Source: Ophiocordyceps camponoti-saundersi (nom. inval.) | Taxonomy: Eukaryota; Ascomycota; Sordariomycetes; Hypocreales; Ophiocordycipitaceae | Length of the DNA: 34,674 nt | Direction: 5' to 3' | NCBI GenBank assembly: GCA_003339415.1 | Contig: PDHQ01000336.1 | Coordinates: 1 to 34,674, forward strand | Part shown: piece after piece, positions 1 to 11,393 of the stretch | How positions within the stretch are numbered: position 1 is the first letter of the stretch | Layout of the letters: each line of letters opens with the position of its first letter | Position numbers and translations under genes: made by a program | Notes under the pieces: model-generated | What the model was told of the DNA's origin: nothing | Databases searched by the model: none | The model's input: only the letters and a program-made list of their open reading frames with translations

Positions 1-600
1 AGCTCTTTTCCGTTAACTTAAAGAAAAAACTAGGGAAAAGAGGGGAAAAAGTGGGGAAAATTATATAAGATTTCTAATAGCTAAGGCTATAATATATTTT
101 TTTCCTAAAATTTTAGCTATTTATTATCTATTTTAAATTAATTCTTAAAGGAAATAAAGATATATTTCTACTGCTTACTAAAGTATATTTCGCGAAAGTA
201 GCCGGCGCGGGGTAAAGTATTCTTTATACCTTAAAGAATTTAAAAAAAAGGTATAGGGTAAGAAAAAATATAGTTTTAAAATAGAGAAAGTTTCTATAAC
301 CGTTAAGAGTGCTAATTTATCCTATATAACCTTAGCGAGGTACTAAGCTACTTAGTCTCTTTTAGCTGCTTATTTAGCTAAGATATAGCTATATAGAGTG
401 CCTATAATAGGGGAGATTTTTAAGTTTTTAGAAACTTTAAATTTCTAGTTTTCCCTTATTTACTTATAAAATATCTCTTAGTATTATTTAAACTTTTATC
501 GTATAGTTTTATATTATTTATAAACGGTAGGGTTTTTCTTAAGGTTAATTTCTTCTTCCGTTAAGTAATCTATAATCTTATATACTTATATAGGGACGAC
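1..600. other. AT-rich RIP-mutated DNA, no gene
   Basis: No coding frame, RNA gene or element end could be supported here. The stretch has the window-wide signature: TpA abundant, CpA and TpG nearly absent, scattered CpG kept (for example around 190-210). It may be the tail of the gypsy element to its right, but no segment matches that element's other end, so no LTR is called. Confidence 0.5.
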
Positions 601-680
601 TATAGGAAATAGGAGATAGATAGTATATAAGGGTATAATATATATAAAGACGGAAGATAGTAATATATAATAAGAAAAAT

Positions 681-794
681 AAGTATATAATAAGGGAAAC
701 GAGTGCACGATAAGGAGAAGAGAATATAAGCAAAAATAAGTATACGATAATAGAAACGAGTGCACGATAAGGAGAAGAAAATACGCGATAATAG
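681..794. repeat. 57-bp tandem repeat, two copies
   Basis: Two adjacent copies start at 681 and 738. The first 40 bp of each copy are nearly identical and share the motif gagtgcacgataaggagaag; the last 17 bp have diverged. The motif keeps a TpG and a CpA (gtgcac), unusual in this window. The stretch is purine-rich on the plus strand and lies downstream of the gypsy integrase on the minus strand. The 57-bp period is a multiple of three, and the minus strand is largely open here, so a repetitive 3' coding tail cannot be excluded. Confidence 0.75.
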
Positions 795-905
795 ATCGTA
801 GTATATAATAAAAAGAAATAAGGAAAAGGAGCGTACGATAAGAAAACGATAGCGTTAACGCTCGGTAAGATAAAGAGAGAGAAAAGTAATACGAAATCGT
901 ATATA

Positions 906-994
906 CCGATAAGTTAGAAGAGGTATATATAGGTAAAAAAAAGAGGTTATATATAGACTAATGTCCGATAAGTTAGAAGAAGTATATATAGGTA
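906..994. repeat. 59-bp direct repeat, two copies
   Basis: A 30-bp unit at 906-935 recurs at 965-994 with one G/A difference. The offset is 59 bp, so this duplication does not preserve a reading frame. It lies in the same purine-rich stretch as the 57-bp repeat. Confidence 0.7.
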
Positions 995-1249
995 AGAAGA
1001 AGAAATAGGTTAAGAGAATAGCTAAAAGAAAATAGGGTATATAAAAATATAATTAAGTGCACGATACCTACGAAGGTATACGAGGTTAAAGGTATATAAG
1101 GTATAGTATAAAAAAAATAGAAAATAAAAAAGAAAGATAACGAGTAAAATAAATATAAACGACTATTAGTAATCCTTAGCCCCTTAGCTAGCTAATAGCT
1201 ATTAATAATTTACCGTAGTAACTTAATATCTACCGCTTAACTTAACTTA

Positions 1250-4200
1250 ATATTTACCGCTTAACCTTACGCGTTTCCCCCCCCCTAACTTCTTATATTA
1301 GCGAGTTTCTACGAGCGTAAGGGTCCTTACCTTAAAGCTTATCTATTCCTTCGCCTAGCTTATAGCCCTATTAGGTAGCTATATCCTATATTACCCGCCG
1401 TAGGGGTATTAAATATACCTTATATAGTATAAATAGTTTAAGATCGTCTACGTAAAGCTTTCGCAAAATTTAATATCTAATAACACTACGGATTAGATAT
1501 ATAATAGATAAGACGACCTTAATAATAATAAATAGGTTATCTTATATAATTATAAACTTCCTATACGACGTATTTACCTTATCTTACTTTTCCTATACGA
1601 AGTTACTAACTTATAAGGCACGTTATAGCTTAGTATTATATTTAGTTATATTAAAGTTAGCTAAAGTATCCTAGATTATATCCTTTTCTTCTACTATAGC
1701 TAATACTAAATCGCAGACTATCTAGTCGTCCCGGTTAAAATAGTCGAAATTAGATTATTTAGCTTTAAGTATTTCTTTATTTTAGTATATAACTATAGGG
1801 TTAAATCCTAATATAGCTTTTACTAGAGTTACCCCTAAAGTCTTAACTTTTCGAGAATTTAGCACGTTAGTAATCTAAGGTAACGCTTTATTCTATACTT
1901 TTAGGGATATGCCGGACCGCTTAAGACTCTATTTTCGCAGTTAGTCTTTTACTAATTAGACGTACCTCTCCGCTAGTTTAGTACTCTAAGGGTATAAGAC
2001 CGGGCCGAACTTCTATTTAACCTTATATCGCTTAGCTATATCTTCTATAATAGTATTAGCGAAATAGCGTCTATTATCTAAGTAAATAGCTTTAGGCTAG
2101 CTAAATACTAAATTTTAGTAATATTACTATATATCTACTACCTCCTAGCTAATTATATTTTCGTATACTTAAGTTAATAGAAAACGCGTTATATAATCTA
2201 TAGCTATTAGAATATATTAATACTTACGAGTATTAATAAGTATAATAAGTCTTAGAAAGTTAATAATTACTATTTCCTATAGCTTATATATTATAATCTA
2301 TCTATATTTTAACTTAAGTAAGCGTAGTGCGGTTTGCTAGTAAATTATATAGGATATATAATAATAGGTAATATTTAATCGATAAGTCGGCTATTATAAG
2401 ATTCCTCTTAAATTCGCTAGAGTCTTTTCCTTAGAGAAATAGCCTAATATATTATAAATATTTTATAATTTTAATTAGATATTCGACTATAAATAATACT
2501 TAGCTTACTATTTATTCGATTTAATATAATATAGGATCTTATTCTAAACTTAATATCTAATAGCTAATTTTTAAATATAGCGATATCTATTATTTAATAA
2601 TACTTATATTTTATTAATAAGAAAGAGTACGATTTCCGTATATTATAGGTCTTTTAGCTAAGGGGATATAGCCGCTTAGAGGTAAAATACCTCTCTACTT
2701 ACTAGCGGTTTACTTAACAGGAGTTAAGTAGCCTTAATAATATCTAGCGCTAATATAATACGGCCTTTTATATCTAAAATATCGCTTTTTAAAATATTAT
2801 ATAATCTAAATATATTATCTACGATTCTAATAATCTTTATTATATTCGGGCGGTAAATATATTTAATATCTTATTCTTAAAAAATATCGATTTACCTCGT
2901 AACTTTACTATACGTTTCCGCTATATTCGTTATTAAGTTAATAATACTTTTATAATCCGTATAAATTTTAAGGGGATATAGGGATATATCTATTATCTAC
3001 TAGTATTCCTTAATCGCGTAAATAATAGCTAATATTTCTTTTTTAAGTATAAAATATCGCTGTTCTAAATTACTTAGCTAAAACGATATCTATATAATAA
3101 TTTTTATATTTTAAAAGTTAGAGTCTCTAATAGATATTCCGTCGGGATAGTTATCGAGTTAATAGAGAACGGCCCTAATTCTAATATCGGATATATCTAT
3201 TACTAGGTAAAATTATATATTCGTTCGTGCTCCGAATATTACGTTATTCTAAATAGCCTAATATAGGAATTATAAAGCTTCTACCGCTTCTAGCGTCTAA
3301 ACTAGTTTATCTCGATATCGTGCCTCTAGTTATATAAATTAGCGTCTTAATAAAGTTACCTTATTTACTTCTTTAAAGAACGCTTCCTTAATAAGTTTAG
3401 CTTTATCTACTCTCTTTAGTATAAAATAACGAAGAAACGGGGTTAGCTATAGTACTATTTAAACTTTTTCCTAAAATTAAGGGGGATATTATTAGAAATA
3501 ATCTCCTAACTACGTAAATCTCTGCCGATACTTAGTTCTTAAACGAAATCGCCTTACTTCTAATTTAAACCTAACTAATTTAGCCGTGCTATTAAATAGC
3601 TTCGTTTTCTTACCCGTAAGACTAATTAGCGCCTATACTACTTTAAGGAAATACTAATATCGAAGAAAATCGAAATATTTATTAAAGGTTTCGCTACTAA
3701 AGTTATAATTATTAATATAAATAAATATTAACGTTAAGTACTTTATAATAAAACTTAGTAATATTTAGTATTTAACCTTATCCGCTAATACTAATCTGCT
3801 AAAAGCGATATCCCTATACCTTACGTATATAAAGGGGGCGCTTATTAGTCCTTATAATATATTAATATATTCTTATATATTATTAGGGGTAGTAAAGCCT
3901 ATTTTATATATATCCTCCGGCTATATTAAGATTAACTAAAACTTATTAGATATATTTAGCTAAGAGAAAACTATTAGTTATCTAATATATACTTAGTCTA
4001 AATTAACCTTTAAGTTATAATACGGATATCTTAGTTTTACCGTATTCTTATTAATATCGCGGTAATCGTAAACTATTCTCTAAGCTGCTAGGTTTAGTAA
4101 GTACTTCTTAATAAATAAAGTTCTAGCTACCTATTCTATATTATCGCTAATAAGTCGAATAATATTTACTTTTTCTATTATTAGGAATACCTTACTTATA

Positions 4201-4400
4201 AAGATCCGTTTAAGCCTATTATACCTTATTTATTTAAATATAGCTAGTATTACTCCCTCTTTTAATTTAATTTAATAGGTAATTAGTTATATAGGCTAAA
4301 TCTCCTTAAGAGTAGAAATAAAGTAATCCTTATAAGTAAAATATAATCTTATAACCTTTTCTCTCTATTCTTCTATTTAAATATAATCTCCTAGCGTAAT
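1250..4400 (-). pseudogene. gypsy pol relic: RT, RNase H and integrase
   Basis: One minus frame (codon first bases 2 modulo 3) carries three domains without a frame change. Reverse transcriptase: D-Y-R-D-I-N-K near 4040-4067, and the Y-x-D-D box at 3705-3722, now I-Y-I-N-N, with both Asp codons (3708-3713) turned to AAT. RNase H: D-I-S-D-I-R-I-R-A-V at 3168-3197, the RIP form of D-A-S-D-x-G-I-G-A-V, with Asp GAT at 3195-3197 intact. Integrase core: D at 2196-2198, D-N-x-x-x-F with D at 2076-2078, and E at 1968-1970, all three catalytic codons intact. V-D-D-L-K-L-F at 1431-1454 is typical of the fungal gypsy C-terminus. Stops fall at likely Gln/Trp codons. The N-terminal HHCC finger of the integrase could not be read with confidence. 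Confidence 0.9.
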
Positions 4401-4999
4401 AAGGCTTTATTTAAATTACGCGTCGATTTCCCTAATTAAGGTATCCGATAAAGGACGAATAATTAAGTTTAGGGTAATACTTTTATAAGATATAGGTTTT
4501 AAAATACTTATTATTATAATATTTACTTATCCGAGATATAATATATAATTAATATTATCCTCGTTACTTATTTTCTCTTAGTTTATCCGATATTAGGGAT
4601 ATTTTAGAAAGTCTATTATATCTAGCTTATTATAGTTATAGATTACCTCTTCTATATTACTCTTATTCCTAGCTATTTTATTTTCTTTTAGGTTAGCTAA
4701 TTCTATTTCTAGTAATTTTTCTACTCCTCTAAGCTATCTTAAATACTTAAGTAACCGTCTATTCGTTAACTCCGGTTTCTCTATCGTTTATTTAAGACCT
4801 ACTACCTTATATATTTTCTTCTATATAAACTTAGGTAGTATTACTTTTACTTACTTATTAATAGATACTGCTAGCCTTTACTAGATTTAGGGCTATAATA
4901 TTTTATCTATCTTCTTCTATATTATTTTTAGCTACCCCGCTATCTAGCCCTTATAGGAGGCAGCTTTTAGTTTTTTAGAGAGTTTTACTTTACCTAGGA

Positions 5000-5560
5000 G
5001 GCTAGTTATTTAGTAATAGCGGATAAAATATCCTCGACCTTTTCTAAAATAGGCCTATTATCTTTAACGAATATAATCTTATCTTTATCGTTAGCGACTA
5101 TTTTTAGATATTTAAGGGCTTACGGCGTCTTCCTATCTAGCTTAAATAAATTAGGTGCTAGGAAAATCGGAATAATCTAAGTAATATTTTCTAAGCTAGT
5201 AATTTTTAGCTATTCCTTTACGTAATATTTTATAGCCTTAACGCGTCTTAGCTATACGCGGCCTAATAGAATATCTTAATTATTATAATTTTCTAATATA
5301 TATATTTTTATATTAGCTAGGATTCCTACTATAATTACCTAAAAGTAAGTAACCCTCTTAATAATTGTAAGTTCATCGTTTACTATTCTAACTATACTTA
5401 GTTAAGGTAACTAGATTACGAGGAAGGCGTTATTAGCTATAAAGGCCTTATTAACTAGATTAACTATAGAGCCTCTATTTAATATAATAATAATATACTA
5501 ATAACCTTTAACGTAGCCTTCGATATACCCTAATATCGATAAGATAGCTTTAGCTAGTAT
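5000..5560 (-). pseudogene. gypsy retropepsin (aspartic protease) relic
   Basis: This segment would have cleaved the Gag-Pol polyprotein. In the gag frame, codons around 5468-5485 read L-N-R-G-S, which fits an active site L-D-G-G-S or similar after GAT-to-AAT and GGN-to-AGN changes; the catalytic Asp codon is 5477-5479, now AAT. About 70 codons downstream, at 5258-5275, D-I-L-L-G-R matches the conserved hydrophobic-Gly-Arg motif near the C-terminus of retropepsins. The stretch has relatively few stops. The frame then decays into a linker before the reverse transcriptase, which is read in another frame. Confidence 0.75.
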
Positions 5561-6469
5561 TATAATATCTCTTTAAATTACTTAATTAAGCGTATTATAA
5601 GATAGAATATCCGCTAGTAAGTTTTATAATTTAAATAGTTAGATAAGATTCGTAATAACCTCCTTACCTTTCGGGGACTTAATCTTCTTCCGATATTATA
5701 TTAGTTTATTAAGTTATATATAAATCGATAATATAACCTAAAGTAATTAAAAGATACTTAATATTACTAAGGTATTTTTTAACCTATCTCCTAGTTTAAA
5801 TAGCGGAATATTATATTCTTCTATAGCTTAGATTTTCTTTAACTCGTATTATTTTTTAGCTAGCTTAGGCTATTAAGGGTAAGTCTAAACTTTTATTTCT
5901 AGGGGTAATAACCGAGTAGTTAGTCTTAGGATAAGCTTAGGAATAATTAAAGTCGGTATATCTCTTAAAGCCGGGCTTTCCCTAGCGTTATTATTAGGTT
6001 CTATACTTAGTATAACCGATTAGCGACGAATTTCCTACTCTAATTTATCTTATTATAGTTTATCTAGGTCGTTTAAGTTAAATTCTATTTTAGGGCGCGG
6101 TTTAGTTACGCGGCCTTACGTAAGTTAAGAAGTTAGTATTATTTTTTCTTTCTAATAAAAGGTTTAAATATTAGGTTTCTAGGCGGTATAAGTTTATCCC
6201 TATATAAAATTAATATTAGGCGTAATAAGATCTAAAGCTTTTCTATCTAGACTTTTTACTATAAGTAATACCGGTAATATCTTAGTTATATATCCTATTA
6301 GTAGTCGAATACTTATATCTAAACTAATAACTATTAAATTTTTTATTAATAGTTTAGGGCTAGTGCCTTAACGTAGTTACTAGCGTCTTTATTCCTTTAT
6401 CTCCTCTACGTAAGTTTCCTAATAAGCTTTCCGCTATTAGAACGCTTCTTTATTAAATAAAGCTATAGA

Positions 6470-7480
6470 TAGATAATTATAGCTTATATAGCCTTATTCG
6501 CTATATTTAAAATACTATTATAGATCCGGGTTAAGAGGTTAGTATCTAAGTCCTATACCCGGTAGTCTAAGGGCTCGGGGTTATTACTACGATATATTCG
6601 AAGAATTTTATAACGAATATCCCTAATTCTATACTTAGGTATTAATCTATCTAAATATACCTTATATACTCGAATATCCGCTAATAAGATAGCCTCTTAA
6701 GTTTTATAAGTATTTACTTAACTTACTTACTATTATAATATTAGATTATTTTATTAATTTAGCTATCTTAGTTATCGTCTCCTATTACTTAGCTATTACT
6801 CTTTACGGATTTATCTTTATAGCTAGCACTTTATTAGTATCTCTCTTAATCTTTTTAGATATTATATCTTATAGGTTATATATAGTAAGTTAAATATTAG
6901 ATTATATTAAGCTTACTATTACTATTAATAACTTTTACTTATTATTAATATAGAGATACTTAATAATAGCCCGCTTATACTATTTATCTTTCTTAGCGTT
7001 TTTAGTTATCTAATTTAAAAAGTTAGTAAGTAGAATTTATTAAGTTTCTAATTTTACTTAAGTATAAAGAGCCTTCGCTCGTTTCGTATAATTAGCTAGC
7101 GATTCTCCCTTCTTATAACTAAACTTATACGCCTCTATAATAAGGGTGCTCTCTATAACTAAGTTTACCTCTTTAAACTTATTTATAAATAGAGTTACTA
7201 ACTTAGACTAAGTATAATCTTTATTATCTAACTTATTATACTAGTTAGTAGCCTTACTATAAAGACCCGAAGAGAAGATCTCCCTAATAATAATATTATA
7301 TATCTCTTCTTAGATACTTAATAATATTATATTAGTATTATACTAATCAAGGTACCTTTTAGCTAAGATATTCTTTAGGTATTTAGTAAATAGCTTAAGC
7401 CCTAATAGTAAAGTTAACGCTATTATAATATAACGGTTACCTTTATAGTTACCTTTTAGTTTAGTAATACTCCCTTATAT
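6470..7480 (-). pseudogene. gypsy gag relic with CCHC zinc knuckle
   Basis: Gag would form the retrotransposon particle and bind its RNA. The minus frame whose codons start at 7480 (positions 1 modulo 3) reads as a Gag-like protein with many charged residues, interrupted by TAA/TAG at likely Gln or Trp positions. Near its end, at 6473-6514, the codons give Y-F-K-Y, four residues, Y, four residues, Y. Reversing TGY-to-TAY and CAY-to-TAY changes this to the retroviral C-x2-C-x4-H-x4-C spacing exactly. A candidate start is ATA at 7478-7480, expected from RIP of ATG. The protease continues in the same frame. The gag assignment rests on the knuckle, its position at the 5' end and general resemblance to fungal gypsy Gag. 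Confidence 0.8.
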
Positions 7481-8231
7481 TAGTGCTAGGTGCACGATTA
7501 TTAGACTAGTTTAACTTATTAGGGGAAAGGGATAAAGTAAACGATATAGTAAACTTTCTAATAAACTAAGCAAACCTTATAATAAACCTATATCTATATC
7601 TAATATTATTTTCTAATCTTCTACTTTAGGGCACTCCTTAGGTATACTCTAATAACTTACTTTTACTTATAATATTTATAACTACTAAATATTTAGTAGA
7701 ACTAAGTTTTTTTTTATTAGGTATATCCGTTTCTTTAAATTAAAAAACTTCTAGCGTTAATCTATCTAGGAAGATTATACGCCCCTAATCCTTTTTACTT
7801 ACTTATCCTAATATTCTTCTTATCTTAACTACCTTCGGCGATAATAAAGAAGGGAAAAAAAGGGAAAACTATCTATACTTACGGGGTCTTCTTATATTCT
7901 CTCGTCCTCTTTCCCCCCTTATTCTCGCTTATATAGTCTTTCCTATCTTACTTATTATAAGGCCGCTTTTCCGGTAATAATAAGTAGCTATAGCTAGACT
8001 TACTTTAAGTAGCTCCCGCTTAACCTAATTAGAACTCGCTTCGCTTCCTAATTTAGTAATCTGCCGAAATCCTTAAATATTTAGCTATTATTACTAAACG
8101 ATACCGTTATATTAATTCTATAGCTTATATAGTAACGCGCTAAATCTTAGTCTTATTACTATAAAATCCTTTAATCGGTCTTAAATTATAGGATTAGATT
8201 AGATTATATAGTATTATACGTTAGGGTAGTA
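7481..8231 (-). other. probable gypsy 5' leader and LTR
   Basis: About 750 bp between the gag start and the abrupt end of RIP mutation. By position it should hold the 5' LTR and leader of the gypsy element. A plausible outer LTR end lies near 8226-8231, where the minus strand reads tactaccctaacg (TA for TG). No second copy was found at the other end of the element, so neither LTR boundaries nor a primer-binding site can be confirmed. Confidence 0.4.
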
Positions 8232-8360
8232 GTGGTTATGATCCCTTTTTATTAGTCTGATAGCAAGTCTAATAATAATAATAATTCCTCTAAGTTCCCT
8301 TTTCTTATCCTCCTATCCCTTGTCCCCTTATGCCTTATCCTCTAACGCCTGCCTAATAGC
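8232..8360. other. RIP-poor pocket between mutated repeats
   Basis: About 130 bp retain TpG and CpA (gtgg, atga, ctga, gcaa, ttgt, atgc, ctgc), while the flanks have almost none. Composition is pyrimidine-rich with a short (ata)n run at about 8273-8285. No ORF, tRNA or promoter is recognisable. The simplest reading is single-copy host DNA between two repeats that escaped RIP. Confidence 0.6.
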
Positions 8361-8377
8361 TATTAGTTTAAAGATAA

Positions 8378-11154
8378 TAAGCTATAAAAAGGAGTCTTTA
8401 TACCTTAGTAAGGCGGTAAAAAGTAAATTAGAAATAACCTATTTAGTTTAACTTATAGTTAGAGTTTAACTTAAAAAGAAAGCTATAAAATCGCTATTAA
8501 TATTAAATAAAGCGTTTAGCATATTATTTAATATTTATTAATATTATAGCCTTAAGGTAAATATATTTAGAAAGATAACTTATAATAATTATAAGAAAAT
8601 AAGGCTAAAACTTATTAGAAATAAAAAGCTTAATTATAAAGTTTACCGAAAAAATAGTTTAAAACTATTTAAGTAAAAGTAATAGCTAAAATAATCTTTA
8701 ACGCTAGTAGTAATTTAAATAATCCCCGTAATAATAATAATTATAAATAAAATATATTATATCTATAAATATCCTATCTTAATAAAATTCCTTTTAAAGA
8801 AATCTAAAAATAATATTTTTATTAAAATATCTTATTATAAGAAAATTATATATTTATTAAATAAATATAATAATAAAAGGTTTTTATTTCAAAACCTAAA
8901 GATAGCCTTAGAATTATAATTACTTATAAGTAGAGAGGGAGTAGTTTATAACTTATTTATAAATATTAGCTTTTAATAGAAACTTCTAAGTAAAGGAATA
9001 GATTACTTAGTAGCGGATATTATAAAGTAAGTTAATATAAAAAGCCGCTAACTAAAGTTCTTATTAAGTTTTATCTTAGAAAGAAGCCGGGGTATTAAGG
9101 GTAAGAGGTAAAATAAAAAAAGAGTTAAGTAAGGCTAAGTTAAATTAAACTAGATATAACCTAAAAGAATAAATAAGAATAAGCTATATAACCTAGCTAT
9201 AATAATTCTTTATATCGCGGCGTTCCTACTCTCTTTAAAAGAGGGTATTTAGCCGGGACGCTTATATACTAAGGTAATACTAAAATTAGAAATTAAAAAA
9301 GTAAGCGTTTTAGCTTAATATGCTTAATATTTTATTATTACTTTAAATATAGTAAAATATTTAAAAGCTTTATAATCGGTTAAGATTAAAAATAGCTAAG
9401 CTATATTATATAGCTTATATAGCTTAGTAAACTATATTTTAAGGTAAGAAATAATAATAAAAAGCTCCTTATTATAAATTATATAATTTTATTTCGTAGA
9501 GAGAAATTTCTTAGAATAATATATAATTAGCCGGAAAATATAGTCCGCGCTAACTTAGGATAAATAGCCGCTTATAGCCTTATTAAAATAATTAGCTTTT
9601 ATAATTATATTATAATTAGGGTCTTATTAAATAAAGATAAGGGCTAATATAAAAGTAAACTTAAGTATATTAAAAGTAAGCTAATATTTATTAGTTTAAT
9701 AAAAAAGAGCGCTTTATTTTATAAAGTTAATAAGCGGGGTTATAAGGTTAAAAAAGTAAAGTATAAAATTACGGTAAAAGTTAATAAACCTTAAAAAATT
9801 ATAAATACTTTAAATATAAATTAGCGCCTTTTATTTAAATATAATAAAGACTTTAATAAAGTTTAGTTTTACCTTTTTACTATTATAAATAATAAACTTT
9901 AAATATTTAACTTTATAAATAGTAAAATTATACTTCTTAAAGTTAAAAAAAAGCTTAGCTTATTAAAAATATAATAAAATAATATATACTTTATATTAAT
10001 AATTAGAATATAAGCCGCTTAAGTAAATAAAAATATTATTTAAGTATATTATAGTAAAATCCCTTAAAAATCGCCTAAAGTAACTTTAATATAATATTAA
10101 AATATAATAAATATACTTATAAAACTAAAAAAGTAAATAAGGTACTTAAAAAAACTAAACTATATATAGAAAATACTTAAGTATTTATTACTTTTTATAA
10201 TATATAGCTTATAAAAGGTAGCGTAAATATTAAGCTTTAAAAACTAATAAGCGTTAAAAAAGCTATAAAGTATCTCCTTAATAAAAAGAAAAGGATATTA
10301 GTCTTACTTTATTATTTTATTTTAAGCGCGATAATTAATATAAAAACGCTACCCGCTACTTAGTTTCTTAATAAGTAAAATAAGGGCGGTAGCGGATAAA
10401 AAGCAAGTATAAATTTACTTTTTATTTATTAAGTTAATAATCTATTTATAGACTTTAAAGAGATATTTATAAGGTATATTATAAAATAGCTTTTAAGGTA
10501 AAGGAGGTAAAAAGCTATTAGGCTATTAATAAAGCTAGATATAATAATTATAATTATTATAGTAAGAGGGTAAAATACTCGCCTTCTCCTTATTAAAAAG
10601 GTTAGTAAAGTTTATTATTTTAAAAGGTAATAAGGGGATCTTAGTTAAGAAGAATATAATAATATATAAAATATAAAAAATATCCTATAAATTAATAATA
10701 AGAAACTAATAGCTTATCTGCTATTAGGATTTATATTAAATTAGAGCTATAAAGATAAAGTTAAGGATAGTTATAATAAAATAATTAACTTATTAAAATT
10801 TAGAATAAGGGATAATTAAGTTATTAGTAAAGTATATTATAATTTTCCGCTTATTAAAATATAGTAAGATATTATTACGCGCTATCTAAAAAAAGCTAAG
10901 AATTAAATCCTAAGTAAAGCCTTAAATTAAATATATTATAATAAATAACTATTAGCTATTAATATTAGCTATAAAATAAATAAAGTAGCAGATAAATAAA
11001 TATAGCTTAAAGCGTATATATTATTAGTAATATATTTATATTATAATATAAATTATTTATAAATAAAAAAAGGGAATCCGCTTAAGCTAATAATACTAAA
11101 TTAAAAATTCGCTTATAATAATATAATAATTATAGCTATTATTTACTTATATAA
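8378..11154 (+). pseudogene. unidentified RIP-decayed coding region
   Basis: Function not recognised. Plus-strand reading gives long stretches in which stops are almost all TAA/TAG at plausible Gln/Trp positions. Between about 8379 and 8670 one frame gives a Lys/Arg/Leu-rich segment with few stops, and between about 10450 and 10990 another gives an acidic and Trp-like-rich segment. The frame is not continuous across the region, and no transposase, reverse transcriptase or helicase motif was found. It lies between the RIP-poor pocket and the first short LTR element, which may have inserted into it. The size, RIP level and plus-strand frames fit a DNA transposon or another retroelement, but this is a guess. 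Confidence 0.35.
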
Positions 11155-11364
11155 TATAATAGTATTATTAAAGCGACTATAGAAGTAAGCTAAAGTAGAG
11201 TTATAATTAAAGCTATCGAAGAGAGGAAGGAGAGGGGAGAGAAGCCCCCCTCCTAAGCTAGCTATATACCCCGCGCGATAACTAAGCGCTATCGGGAAGA
11301 CCTAAATATATCCGCTATAATCCCCCCTATCTAGCTATAATTAGTTATAAACTAATCCCTTATA
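11155..11364 (+). repeat. 5' LTR of short element, copy 1
   Basis: This 210-bp LTR differs from its partner at 12721-12930 by transitions such as c/t at 11176 and ccgct/tctgct near 11310. It contains a GC-richer core (11229-11299) with a run of six C followed by tcctaagctagcta, and cgcgcgataactaagcgctat. No TATA box or start site can be assigned, as TATA-like words are everywhere in RIP DNA. Confidence 0.85.
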
Positions 11365-11370
11365 TAGCCC

Positions 11371-11393
11371 CCTCCTTAAGCTAGCTAAGGAGG
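11371..11393 (+). repeat. hairpin in leader next to 5' LTR
   Basis: A perfect 8-bp inverted repeat, cctcctta (11371-11378) and taaggagg (11386-11393), with the 7-base loop agctagc, just inside the 5' LTR. In copy 2 the right arm carries one G-to-A change. The same word (cctcctaagctagcta) occurs inside the LTR at 11248-11264. It overlaps the expected primer-binding or packaging region. Confidence 0.6.

Larger units (their letters stand above)
1250..8231 (-). mobile_element. Ty3/gypsy LTR retrotransposon relic
   Basis: A degraded Ty3/gypsy element reads right to left. The domain order on the minus strand is gag with zinc knuckle, aspartic protease, reverse transcriptase, RNase H and integrase, which is the Ty3/gypsy order (integrase last). 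All domains were recognised by translating the minus strand and treating in-frame TAA/TAG as RIP products. The coding part spans about 7480 to 1250. The right limit is set where the RIP signature stops at about 8231; the left limit is uncertain. No matching LTR pair was found in the window, so the element may be truncated or its 3' LTR may have diverged or lie outside. It cannot be functional. Confidence 0.85.

Noticed and set aside
1..600. 3' LTR of the gypsy element
   Set aside because: No alignable similarity to 7481-8231 could be found by eye apart from purine-run composition.
681..994. Tandem repeats as a CRISPR array
   Set aside because: Only two copies of each unit, different unit lengths, no regular spacers, and a eukaryotic context.
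2230..2400. HHCC zinc finger of the gypsy integrase
   Set aside because: Tyr codons that could be former Cys or His occur, but the spacing could not be fitted in the integrase frame.
8220..8226. ttaggg-type word (gttagggta) as a telomere trace
   Set aside because: Single occurrence, not a tandem array; it lies at the presumed end of the gypsy LTR.
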